Assembly: GCA_039000515.1 (NCBI GenBank) | Contig: JBCFYV010000274.1 | Span: 160,168 to 224,167 of the forward strand | DNA length: 64,000 nucleotides | Direction: 5' to 3' | Source of the DNA: Timema cristinae | Lineage: Eukaryota; Arthropoda; Insecta; Phasmatodea; Timematidae | Shown here: positions 11,022 to 21,470 of the stretch, piece after piece | Numbering within the stretch: the stretch's first letter is position 1 | Layout: each line of letters begins with the position of its first letter | Made by a program: the position numbers and the translations under genes | The notes under the pieces: model-generated | Told to the model about the DNA's origin: nothing | The model's database searches: none | The model's input: the letters and a program-made list of their open reading frames with translations, nothing else

Positions 11022-11884
11022 TTAAAAATAAAAAGAAAAGGTGTGAGTCTGTCTATGAGGAAAAAAGGCAGTAAAAATCAAAACAGAAAAAAAAGTAATT
11101 GACCATATTAACTCTATACGACAAGAAACCAGTCATTCTTTAAGAACAAAAACTTTGAAGGACTGCTTAAGTTCTGATCTTAATTTACATAGATTATTTT
11201 TAGCCTATAAAGATCTACATCCTAACACACCCATACGTATATTACAGAAGAATATTCCGCGAAAATGTTCCTAAAGTCAGCTTTCGTGCCCTAGATTTGA
11301 CACATGTCTCTGACGCGAAGTGGGTCACTAGATAAAGTTCATTTTAAACTTCTTACTTGATCAGGTGTTGCAAATGAAAGTACGTGTGACTGCAGTTAGG
11401 CAGCCATCATTGAATAATTTTCCCCTCCAACTTCTGGCAAACGAATCCAAGAACATCTTGAAATGGTAAGTAGATATCAAAGCATCTTCTATTTAAATAT
11501 ATCTGGTTTGATTGTATTATTTAGGCTCAGCTATTATTTTTATGAGAATTTGTAATATAGATGTACTTTTACTGTATTTTCTTGTAGGCAGCATGGCTAG
11601 TGAAAGTAAATTTATCCAATATCATCCAATGGAAGGGTATGCGTTAAAGTATTTTATTCATAAATATGATAATGTTAATCCTCTTCTTGGATATCTGCTA
11701 CAGTATTTATCAAAAGGAGATATTTTTTGAATAACCACGTGTTTCAATTTAGGGAGACACGTATCTGACTGCATCTAGTCAGGGTAAACAAACTATGAGG
11801 TAAATTACTTTTAAATATGTTCATATTTATTTTTTATTTTATTTTGTGAAATATCAATATATTGATATTTAATTGTAGCTGTCC

Positions 11885-12260
11885 AATTTGTCTTATTGAA
11901 ATGCTACACGGGTCATTTGTTCTTGAGTTGGGATCGTGATTTTGCATTGATAGAATAACGGGGAAAAAAGTTAACAAATGCATGGTGTAAAAGGACTTAG
12001 TTGAAATGATTGTTCACTCAAGGCATGTTCAACCATATCAAGTTACTGTAATGAACAGCCATTATTTTTATAATTTTTAAACCCCTGCCGATTCTTGCAT
12101 TAATATTGCATAACTTAATGCAGCAAAAGCCCAATGGCTTTGTATACTTTCCGATCATCCCGAACATGTAAAAGTTAAGCTTTATTTGAGCGAACGTGAA
12201 ACGTAGGAATATTTTAATGCTTTAAGGAAGGGGTTCACCCCTGAAAAAATGAAAATCAAT
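11885..12260 (+). pseudogene. Possible C-terminal relic of the DUF7869-like gene family
   Basis: Translation in broken frames gives KDLVEMIVHSRHVQPYQVTV near 11995, MNSHYFYNF near 12051 and AAKAQWLCILSDHPEHVKVK near 12122, then LYLSERE. The pattern of a W/L-ii-x-x-a-x-x-x-x-P-Y-x-V-x-x-M segment followed by I-x-K-x-x-W-x-x-x-x-x-x-x-P resembles the C-terminus of the same TE-derived family as the relic at 5.6-6.7 kb. Stops interrupt it. This may be a second fragmentary insertion or a distant piece of an older one. Identification is tentative. Confidence 0.35.
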
Positions 12261-12912
12261 TGAGCCACTGAAGCCCAACAGCTGAATCTCCGAAGGAAAA
12301 AAGCATGGCATTAGGCAAATACTTCCATATCTAGAAAACAAGATCAACGCCATTTTTTAATTGATATTTTGAAAAATACTTAATGACATGTAATTTAAAA
12401 AGATAACCACTTGATAAAAAGTATTTGATTAAAAGCGTTTCTAATATTTTCTTAGCAAATTTTTACAATGGCATATTCAGGCTTTCAAAGAAATTTTTCT
12501 GTGGACTTAAGACATCTTTTCATGGTTTGGAGTTATTTTCTTCTTCTTCTTCATAAATAAAAATAAATAAATTTGGAGATAATAAGTTAAAAGAATTAAA
12601 CCTTTTTTTAAAAAAAAGTGTGGATCAAATGTTAAAAATAAATTTGATTTGTTACTAAATTCTTTTTTTAATTTCTACTTTTTGGCACTAACTTCCTATT
12701 TTAATTCCAGTCCTTAACTATCAAATAAAAAACACAAATACTGTGTTTAAGATGTAGAATATTGTAACGTTCATACAAGGAATAAATAGAAATAAATGGT
12801 ACAACACAATCTTACATATTTCCTCATATTGTTTAGAACAACATTTTCAAGATTCAGCTATCATCAAACTACAATTAAAATTTAAATCAATTTCTTCAAC
12901 AACAACAAAACT

Positions 12913-13430
12913 TTATACTTTATTTTTAGAGGCATTAAAAAACATATCAACTATCAATACTATACTAACTACTATTGTGATAGCTAAAATCAAGATTTCA
13001 CGTGGAGACATAACCAAGAGAGGAGCTGTGTCTTCGCCCATTATTCTTGGGTATCCTTCAATGTAGGCCTGGGTTGTCTTGACACTTATTATGGCCCTGT
13101 GGGGGCCGGGCAGTGAGATGCCAGCATGGTTTGGCAGTGAGATGCCAGCAAGGTTTGGCAGTGAGATGCCAGCAAGGTTTGGCAGTATGATGCCAGATGA
13201 AGGTTTGGTACTTGAAAGCATAGTGGTTACCCTAGGCAGAGCGTGTTATACTGGAAAGATTGGGAATAATACACGGATGTACCTTACACTACAGAACCTT
13301 TTATTCATCCCGGTTTTCAAACAGTCTTGTTTCCCACGAACTACCAATCTACCATGAAGGCACTCGACACGTTGATACATCATAGCATTCTGGTTCCTCA
13401 TTTAGTCGCCTCTTACAACAAAGAGGAGAT
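12913..13430 (-). mobile_element. 5' leader fragment of an I-like LINE (minus strand)
   Basis: Read on the minus strand, the string GTAAGAGGCGACTAAA near 13415 is followed by tandem 24-bp monomers (13206-13109) and then CTGCCCGGCCCCCACAGGGC (near 13111-13092). The same sequence types precede the LINE ORF1 at 16.85-17.43 kb on the plus strand (GTAAGAAGCGACTAAA near 16863 and CTGCCCGGCC near 17318) and, in noisy form, at 42.46-42.56 kb. It is therefore a leader of the same family. It contains a 102-codon minus-strand frame (13221-12913) in which each monomer reads as one octapeptide (NLAGISLP) and which ends in a hydrophobic helix (ILILAITIVVSIVLIVDMFF). I do not recognise that peptide and cannot say whether it is made. 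Confidence 0.5.
13109..13206. repeat. 24-bp tandem monomers, four units
   Basis: Units are 13109-13132, 13133-13156, 13157-13180 and 13181-13206. Units two and three are identical, unit one has one change, and unit four is 26 bp and diverged. The core is GGCAGTGAGATGCCAGCA plus AGGTTT. Confidence 0.95.
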
Positions 13431-13558
13431 ACTGTGCGACTATTTTAATCCCATCCCACAGAGTCTGTTTACCGACCATACCATTTGTAAACGGTTTTAG
13501 ATTTGTATATTACAACCATTTTGACCCATTCGTCGCACAGGTATTCCACATAAAAATA

Positions 13559-14113
13559 CAGAATGTTCGGAAACTCACAGCTCAAACTGCACAATAAAGT
13601 TTATTTGAACAAAAAGTAATATAAGATCCTATACACTTACATCCGGAAAACTATGCTAATACCATTAAATTATGTTCAAGGTTTCGTCGTACAACGCCGG
13701 GAAAGCAAATTTGTTCAAGCATGCGTGCACAACAGGTTGGATAAGAGTTAGATGCCCGGCACTACGCATCTCGACATCTTGGAGCACGGCAGCAGAACAT
13801 ACCACAGTTAAGAGTAAACAAAACACCAGTCCATCTAGAAATGGGAACACGTTCTGAGAGTCATAATTAACGGTGCTATCACAGAAAGTGCTTACCAATA
13901 TTACATGTTTAGTGCCGCGTACCTAACTCCTATGCAGCTTGTTGTACAAGCATGCTTGACAGATTTGCTCTCCGGGCACTGTACGCTGAAACTTTAACAC
14001 AGTTTAATGGTATTAGCGTAGCTTTGCGGATGTAAATGTGCAGGGATTTTGTATTACTTTTGATTCAAACAAGCTATATGTGCAGTTTGGGCTATGAGTT
14101 TCTGAACACCCTG
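13559..14113. mobile_element. MITE / foldback element with ~180-bp inverted repeats
   Basis: The left arm (about 13559-13740) and right arm (about 13930-14113) are diverged reverse complements over roughly 180 bp. The right tip on the minus strand is CAGGGTGTTCAGAAACTCAT and the left tip is CAGAATGTTCGGAAACTCAC. Each tip is flanked by TA, consistent with a Tc1/mariner-type target. The ~190-bp centre has no transposase. Short frames on either strand inside are by-products of the palindrome. Confidence 0.85.
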
Positions 14114-14319
14114 TATATCAAACTAAGGATTCAACAACCATCTACCAACTTTTTATAATCCCTCCTTGCCAAATATTGAGCTAGCTGTATTAATCACCTT
14201 TCAGATAATTCATAGTTTGTGTGTTTGTTTATTTTTAAATTGTTTCCGTCCTCTCCCAAAATTAAAACTGTCTACTATATCTATAAAATTCTTAGTTATT
14301 AGATTAAGAACTTCGAGGC

Positions 14320-15600
14320 CACCTGGTACTTATTTTGAAATTCCAAACTTACCAATTTTCATGTTATCTAGGGTGTCCTTTTACCAATTTGGCAATGTTT
14401 TTTTCACAAAGGAAAGTAAATTTTCAAATAATTTTGGAGATATTTTAAACTATTTCCACCTCCCCCAATTATTTCACTATACTGATAGATGGTTGGTAAT
14501 TTTAGTTATGGAAATGTCCAGGCCTGAATATTTCCTGGACCCTCATTTAAAATATTAAATGGTCAGATTCTTCTGGTTAAATGGGTTTTTCCATTTACAT
14601 TTAGCCTATTCAAATTTCAATTTTCTACCATACCGAAAATATTTTTTTAAATTAGTTTTGGAAATTTTGAGTGTACCCCTTTACAATTGTCTGGTCTTTT
14701 ATTTTAAAATTTAAGAATGTCCTTAACTTTATGTCAGTTTGGTGTGGTCCTTCCTATACCTGCCTGAAAATCAATCTTCTACAACACTGATAAGCAGTTT
14801 ATTCTGTTAGTTTTGAAAATTTCTTGACCTCCCATTTCACCAGCCTCCACTTAGCAAAATAAAATGTTTCGCACTTATTTTGTCATTTGGAATGATCCTT
14901 CTATAGTCTTCGCAAATTGTAATTTTCTACCGCCTCTAAAAGGTATTTTTCACTCATATGCCTCCCTCCCCTCGAACTATCTATCTCATGGAGCTCCATT
15001 ATAAAATTTAGAATTTTCAGATTTTTTAATATCTATTTGTAAGCACGCCATTTCTTTGGCTCCCACTTAGAAATTTCATATTTATAGATTTTTCTGTTAT
15101 CTTAAGTTCCTGATTGCTAAATTTAAATTTTATCGTAGCTAAAGGAGTTTTTTTACGGAATTTTAAATCCCTCCCCCATTTTTCAACATACCCTTTAGAA
15201 ATTTCATTTTTAAAAACTATTTAGTTATTTGGAATTGTCCTTATGATTTTAAAAATTCAGATTTTATGCTTCACCTGAAAGGTTTTTTCTGCTAATACTA
15301 CCCTTACCCTATATCCCGAATTTACATTTAAATATTAAAAAAAATTATATAATTATATGGAGAAGACCCTTTAACCGCCCACTAAATTTCAATTTTCTAC
15401 CACATTGTTAAGTAATTATTTCTATTAGTATTGGAAATTTTGAATCCCCTACCTTCTTTAATTCAAATCAATCTTAGCAATTTCGTAGTTAAATATGCAT
15501 TTGGTTATCTGGAGTTGTCTCTCTAGCTGCCTGCCAAATTTTAATTTTATACCTCTTATAAAAGGTTTTTTTTTCTCTTCTAACTGTAGTTCCCACATTT
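14320..15600. repeat. Highly diverged tandem array, period about 130-150 bp
   Basis: Two anchors recur in the same order. An 'ATTTGGAATTGTCC'-like string occurs near 14737, 14884, 15230 and 15500. A 'TTTTCTACCNC...AAAGG'-like string follows about 40 bp later near 14774, 14925, 15265 and 15543, with further copies near 14475, 14621, 15129 and 15391. C-rich pentamers such as CCTCCC recur between them. Copies are perhaps 55-65% alike, so this is an old satellite-like array. No coding signal. Confidence 0.6.
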
Positions 15601-15923
15601 CCTGAAGCCCATTCAGAAATTTCCCATTTTGAGATATTTTTTTTTAGTTATATTGAGCACCTCCTTCCTAGCTCATCTAGAAGTGCCTTATCTTTTATCT
15701 GAAGACACATACACATTTTATGCTCTATGTATTATATAAAGGGTGATGTGAACTTTATTATTTTTGCAAATTATATATGTATATAATAGTTTAAAATAAT
15801 TTTCAGAAAAAGTAACAACATACCTGTGATATTCGAATGATTATAGATTACTTGTTTACACAAAGTTGTCCCAAAGTATGGCTTTGAAAAGGCAATCATA
15901 ATTATTTTAAGGCTGATGTTTAC

Positions 15924-16033
15924 CTCCAAGTTTTCATTAGGAGTGCTGTGTAAGTGATACAAAAGCCTAGATGTCTGCTCCATTTGGTGGCAATACAGGA
16001 ATACATGTCCAGGACAGGAAAGATGGCCGCAAT
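15924..16033 (-). CDS. Exon: GPR158/179-like receptor, end of TM2, EC1 and TM3
   Basis: The exon is 110 nt. It follows a strong pyrimidine tract and acceptor TTTTTTTCTTAG (AG at 16035-16034) and ends at TGGAG|GTAAAC. It starts in phase 0 and encodes [20 protein letters not shown] then [16 protein letters not shown], leaving AG that joins G from 7539 to make Arg. The cysteine in MYSC is at the conserved class C TM3 position, and the (W)-x-x-H-L-G-F-x-[IV]-x-Y-x-A-L-x-x-K-x-[WY]-R pattern is the TM3 signature of this receptor group. The exon is too short for ordinary ORF finding and is recognised by splice sites plus its exact phase match with the next exon. Confidence 0.85.
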
Positions 16034-16442
16034 CTAAGAAAAAAATATGTTATTACTTAATTTGTAGCAGCGCGTACATATGAGCCGTAGAGCTGGAACA
16101 TCTCTGTAATCCTACATACAATATATTAACAGCGGTGTTGGGGGTTCCTAGGAGAGGACTTCTCGGCGGTAAGATTGGAGCAAGTATACCCACAACGGAT
16201 CATTTGAGGGGGACTCCATGAGTGGAGTGGTATAATTAATGTCGTCTTGAGTAAATATGAGTGGCACGAGTCATGAAGGCGTCTTTTACAGATTGTCTGC
16301 TCAATAGTAGTTGGTACACTTGATATGACTGACTATATGGGGTTTGAAATATCGAAACTAGAAATGATACGTATTATTTGCGAACCTGTGCATAAGGGAT
16401 CTTCAGGACTTTTTTTCTCTGCCTTCCATTTAGGACCGGCCC

Positions 16443-16660
16443 TTAACCAGGCAGAGTGCGGAACTCTTCAGGTAACGCAGGACTTAGGAAACTCACGCGG
16501 TTGATCGTGAGCCTCCTGTCTGCAATCTGCACAAGTTGGCTTACCACGGCATCGCAGCTTCGTATGTACAAACTCCTGGCACTGAAAACAGCGCCGAGGG
16601 TTGGGGACATACTGCCGGACCCTGAGCATGTGGAGACCCGCTCAAACCGCCTTTGAGAGG
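16443..16660 (-). pseudogene. LINE ORF1 (gag) fragment, zinc-knuckle part, minus strand
   Basis: The minus strand reads RCFQCQEFVHTKLRCRGKPT near 16594, then CADCRQEAHDQP. This matches the knuckle region of the plus-strand ORF1 at 17.9-18.1 kb and the noisy minus copy at 41.8-41.9 kb. The first knuckle keeps C-x-x-C but has VH for the usual GH. No other element part is attached, so it is an isolated, inverted piece of the same family. Confidence 0.65.
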
Positions 16661-16840
16661 GTATGGCTATCAAAGATTAAGATGTACAGGCATATCTCGA
16701 CTTTCATCGATTTTCAACTAGAGTGAAATTTCTAAATTGCGTCGCTTTTCCAGCTTTTTACCGCGCGACATACAATGTAATAAAAAAAAACTCGTCGCAT
16801 TTCATAATATTTTATTTATTCTTATGTTTATTACTGGTTA

Positions 16841-18703
16841 TTTAGATGTAACCCCTGCTTGTCGTAAGAAGCGACTAAAAGGGGAGGCTTCTGTGTAGGA
16901 CTTACCTCGTGCAGGACAGACATATCCTATATATTTTCTTTTACCTTATTTTTTATTCCTTTTTCTCCTACTTCATTCATCCCCCTTCTCTTTCTATTCT
17001 TCCTTCTCTTTCTTTTATTACTTCCTTCTTCCTTTCTCCCTGCCGTTCAGTCCTGAACGGAAGCTTTTTGCTTCTCCGTTGACGACCTTGGCTGTTAAAC
17101 TGGCTCCCATCGGACAAATACTGGATACCTCTGCAGTTGAGCTCCTTCATGAAAGTGCACCGGTTGCAATACCTTAGTAGAAGGGCCTTAGGGATGACAA
17201 TAACCGGTACCTTACTTTGAGAAAAGACCGGTTGCATTCAAGAAGGCCCGAACATAAAATTGGCATTTTCCTGCACCCACTTGCTGGGACGTCCTTACTG
17301 TCCGCTGGCTACTCTCTGCCCGGCCTCTGACAGGGCCGTATTAGTGACAAGAGGCGGAAACGGGTAAAGCCGTCCAGCCCTATATTAGGAAAAAACCAGG
17401 AAGGGATGAGGCCCAGCCCCACTTCCTGGTAATGTCTCGAATAGATGAAAATGAGAACCTCAAGCGTGTCAGCCCATTTATCTTCGAAAGAGTGATAAAT
17501 GGTGTAGCAAAGCCGGACGTCTCGATAAGGAAATTGCGTGATGGAACTATGTTGATTCAGACTGTGACTGACGTCCAGTCCTCTAACATTATGGTAAAAA
17601 CTGAAATACCGTCGAGCAATACTGTTTATATACCGGTGAAGGTGGAACCTCACAGGTTCCTCAATATTTGCAAGAGAGTGGTCACTTGTTTCGACCCTCG
17701 ACTGCGTGAGCATTGAGGAGATCTGTGAAGAGCTTTCCCCCCAGCATGTCACTGAAGTGTACCGTGTTGTCACCCTAAAGAACGGACCAGAAAAAAGACG
17801 GATACGTATATCCTCACATTTGCGACTCCTACCCTTCCAAAGATGATCTGAGCAGGTTTCCACGTGCTCAGGGTCAGTATGTCCCTAACTCCCAGCGCTC
17901 TTTTCACTGGCAGGAATATGGGCATACGAAGCTGCGATGCCGTGGTAAGCCGACCTGTGAGGATTGTGGACAAGGGACTAACGATACACCATGTTAGTCT
18001 CCGAAGTTCTGCGTGGACTGCAAAGGTTCACACTCTGCCTGGTCTCGGACCTCTCCAAAATGCAAGGTAGAGAAACAGGTCTTGAAGATTCAATTCGACA
18101 AAACAACAACTCATATGCCCAGCAACGCAAGGAATACGTATCTAGTCAGGCTTCGGTAAGTCAGACCTTATAAAGACAGATTGTCAGCCAGAACATCAAC
18201 TGTCCTAACTGCCATTGCGCAGGTAGTCTCGCTAAAATGTCTACGCTACCTGTCCCATTAGTTTCTATTCGAGACTTCCATAGTGATACCGCACCAACTA
18301 CAGTGGCACATAAAATTTTTACAAGAGACGAAACCGCCACATAGGTCGTTTCTCCTCACTTGTACCACCAAGGAGCCCTCCTCAGAAACTAAATTATGTG
18401 CGAACGTGATTGGGCCGCTCATTCTCGCCTCCGGAGTCCGGATGAGTGGCGGAACAGATAAGGGCCGTAAGGCAAGTCCCACTGGTGCTTTGAGGACCAG
18501 CGATGGACCGCCTAAAAAATCAATATAAAAAACCGTCGAAGGCCTTAACAAAGCCTTCGCGCAAGGATCCGATAACCCAGTCTCTCCAAGATAAACCAAA
18601 GCCTCTCCTGGACCCTAATTTTGAAACTTGCGAAAATACTCGCTTTGTAGCTAACTCGCAACTTATTAGCTCGCAAATGCATGCTGTACTGAAACAGAGC
18701 TAA
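16841..18703 (+). mobile_element. I-like LINE: 5' leader and decayed ORF1, no ORF2
   Basis: The leader begins near CCTGCTTGTCGTAAGAAGCG (16852) and includes degenerate monomers near 17287-17327 followed by CTGCCCGGCCTCTGACAGGG. ORF1 follows from about 17420. ORF2 is absent: after the ORF1 stop near 18701 the sequence turns AT-rich with no endonuclease motif. It is therefore a 3'-deleted copy, unusual for a LINE, which normally loses its 5' end. Deletion after insertion, or corruption starting near 19.1 kb, could explain this. Confidence 0.65.
17420..18703 (+). pseudogene. I-like LINE ORF1 (gag-like nucleic-acid-binding protein)
   Basis: A frame at 17432-17716 encodes FIFERVINGVAKPDVSIRKL, DGTMLIQTVTDVQSSNIM and VKVEPHRFLNICKRVVTCFD, the RRM-like region of I/Jockey-type gag proteins. 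After frame changes near 17708 and between 17800 and 17895 come SIEEICEELSPQHVTEVYRV and then the knuckles: a degraded first one (SFHWQEYGHTKLRC, both leading Cys lost), CEDCGQGTNDTPC, a TAG at 17995-17997, and CVDCKGSHSAWSRT. A basic Lys/Pro-rich tail runs to about 18701. ORF1 proteins of this type coat the element RNA. Two frameshifts, stops and lost cysteines make it a pseudogene. The best check on identity is the matching noisy copy at 41.7-42.4 kb. Confidence 0.75.
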
Positions 18704-19004
18704 TTTTGAAAGGTTTCTAATGTCGTGCGAGTCGGTGTAGTGTTTTCGCTTGCGACTGAGTTTTCAATCCGACAACACTGTAAAACCATGACGTGCCAAA
18801 GGGTTGGGGCGATGGTATGCCAAAACACGTCATTATACAAGATACGTAACTGAAAGTAAACATTATTATGGTATTGATTACATCATATACAACGGTTTGT
18901 TTAGTTTCATTGGGAAACCATCTTCCAATTGTATACATCTAAGCTTGTCTCAAAATTTTCTCAAAGCTATATGACTAAAATAAAAACCACTTCCCTGTCA
19001 CAAT

Positions 19005-19080
19005 TTAATTTAGCACACTTGGTAGCGCGCTTGACCCGAATTTGGACTTCCATGAGTTCAATCCCAACCCAGGTAAAATA
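19005..19080 (+). mobile_element. tRNA-derived SINE head
   Basis: TTGGTAGCGCGCTTGACC (near 19018) resembles a pol III A box and GAGTTCAATCCC (near 19053) a B box, with tRNA-like spacing. There is no complete acceptor stem or clear anticodon arm, so a functional tRNA gene is unlikely. It lies where clean sequence ends. Confidence 0.5.
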
Positions 19081-21440
19081 TTTTAATTTTTGTCTGAATT
19101 TAAATCACGTTTTCGTAATTAGAACAGTAAATATTTTTTTATTTTCGCAATTTTTTTTTAAAACCCTAAAAAAACCCTAAAAAATTTTATATTTAAAAAA
19201 TTACTTATTAGTTTATTTTAAAATGTAAACCTTTTTTAAAATGTTAAATTTTTTCATAAAGCCCTTAATTTAATTTTTTAAATAATCCCTACATACAAAA
19301 TTTAAAATTTTAATTGGGCCAGGTTTTTAATTTAATACCGTTTAAATTTTTTTTAACGACATTTGTTATCTACGTGGGCTAAAAAACCTTTGTTTTTATA
19401 AAAAAATTTAAAACATTTTAATATTTACAATCATTTTTAAAAAAATTAAATTTAGTCTGAAAATTTAAAAAAAAAGGGTTTGAACAGCAACCTTAGTCAA
19501 AGGGCATTTTCCGACCACCCAAATTGACGATTGGGTTTTAAAAAAAATGGTTATATTTCTTTTCACCCAAAAAAATATTTTTTTTAAGGAGCAAAAAGTG
19601 TACAAAGAACAACTTTTCTTCTGAAAACCCTTTTTTTTAAAAGTGATATTTTTTTCAACAAAATCCCTCAAACTGCAACCAAGGGGGGAGGCTCCATTTT
19701 GTTATTTTTTGCCTTTTCGATAGACAAGCCCTTCTCGCATGTGGGGCTGGCGATAAATCCCTCGCATTCGATGTGTGACGTCTTTCGCGCGGATGTTTAA
19801 AATTTGGGGAAATTGCGTTGTTGGAGATAAGAAATCCTAGCGAAATCGCACTCGCACGTTTAAAAATTAACCCCTCCCCCGGGGGGGTGGGAGAGACTGG
19901 GAAAGCAAAAACCCCAAAAAAAGGTCCTAAAACAAAAAAGCAGTGTCGGTTGGAGGAAAAAAAAATTTTTTTTAATAAAATTTCGCTATAAAAGGGGAAA
20001 TTTAAAGTTTCTACCCCTTTTAAAGGGAAATTAAAAAAAAATTTCTTCTCTCATCCTTCCATTTTGTTTTTCAGGACCCACTTCCCCCAAAATGAAACCC
20101 CATGCTTCTGGGACGTTTTTATGTACCAAAACCATTCTTTATCTTTTAGGGGGGGGTATTTCGCACAAAATATATCCCAAAAACTATTAATTCTTATCCT
20201 ATCTAAATTGTTCTTCCGAATCTCCCTTCTATAGAATAAATAGCCATACCACCCACCGGTAACGTTTTTCAAAAGACTCAAACCCCCCCTTTTAACTTCC
20301 CCCCCCAACATTTGGGGTTTTTAAGCGCAAACCTTTGTGGGGGGCTATTTTTACACCGCCCTGGGGTATTGTACCCCGGGGTCGCACTAATTTCCCTTTG
20401 GATTCACTGGGGCCCAGGGCACGTCATTTCCCCTTTTTTTCATCATTTTTCTTCCTCCCATACACACGTTACCCAATAAATTAAATGCTACTTGGATAAA
20501 CCCATGAGTCCTATTTTATGAACCTTATCCCCGATTACAACCCCAAGGGGGGGGTTTGGGGGGTCATTTTTTTAAAAAGGGGTTTTTTCGTATGGGGGGT
20601 TTTAAGCACCTGTCAGCGTGGGTCCACCCCGCCAAAAAAGCTGGGGCCATCAGGGGCGGGGGTTCCCGATGGGGCTTCTTCTATAGAAAGTCTAGGGGAG
20701 GGAAAATCATCGTACGGGAAACCCCCCTCGGGGATACATTTTAACCCCGGATTTTTTTTAAAAGGCCACCTCCAATTGACCAATTTTGGTGGATGTCGCA
20801 ACAGCCCCATTCCCTGGTCTTGATTTTTAAGGGGGACCTTCGTTTTTTTTTACACAAGGGGGATTCATTTTAAATTACTCTTTTTAACCCCAACTTTTTT
20901 TGGGCCATTTTAACACTTTTAAAGGACTCATAGATTTATTCCCTATTGGCCTTTTTAAAAATTTAGTAATTTAATATTTTTTTTGTCGTTTCAACTTTTT
21001 TTTTTCTTTTAATTTTTTTTTGTTTTTTTAACAGCCTTTTTTTAACATTTTGTTTTTTTTTTAACCCCACTATTTTTTAATATGTTTTTTTTTTTTTTTT
21101 TTTAATGGAAGAACCGTGGTTTTTTTGGGAATGTATCATCATTAATTTTTAAAACCACATTTTTTTTTAAAATGTTTTTTTGTATGTTTAATGTATGATA
21201 AGGGGGTTTTTTTATGCAATTATCACTATAAATTTTTAAAAAACCCATTTAGTTCCCCCTGGGTTGTCTCATTTGGGGGTTTTCCATATTGAATTTATTT
21301 GTACAGTTTTTAAAAATTTTTTTAAAAATTTTTTTTTCTCCTTTATTCTAACAAGTGGATTTTTTTTTGCGGGCCCCCCGGGGAATTTTTATGTCTTTTA
21401 ATTTTTTAAGGTTTTTTGACATTGGTGCTTTTAAAAAACA

Positions 21441-21470
21441 AAAAAATAATAATAATAATAATAATAACGA
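21441..21470. repeat. (AAT)n microsatellite
   Basis: Tandem AAT units in noisy AT-rich sequence. It might be a LINE tail but no adjacent LINE motif is visible. Confidence 0.7.

Larger units (their letters stand above)
7540..15923 (-). other. Intron of the receptor gene (8384 bp)
   Basis: The donor GTAAAC is at 15923-15918 and the acceptor ends at 7540. The intron holds a piggyBac (8648-11021), another TE protein relic (11.9-12.26 kb), an I-like LINE 5' leader (12.9-13.43 kb), a MITE (13559-14113) and a degenerate tandem array (14.3-15.6 kb). From 7540 to 8640, 11030 to 11900 and 12260 to 12900 I see AT-rich sequence with nothing recognisable. Confidence 0.75.

Noticed and set aside
16456..16656. 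Plus-strand 66-codon frame
   Set aside because: It is the antisense of the LINE zinc-knuckle fragment, which reads correctly on the minus strand.
20613..20810. Minus-strand frame with Pro/Gly-rich sequence that might be a receptor linker exon
   Set aside because: Only one Cys, no EGF-like spacing and no credible splice sites in heavily corrupted sequence.
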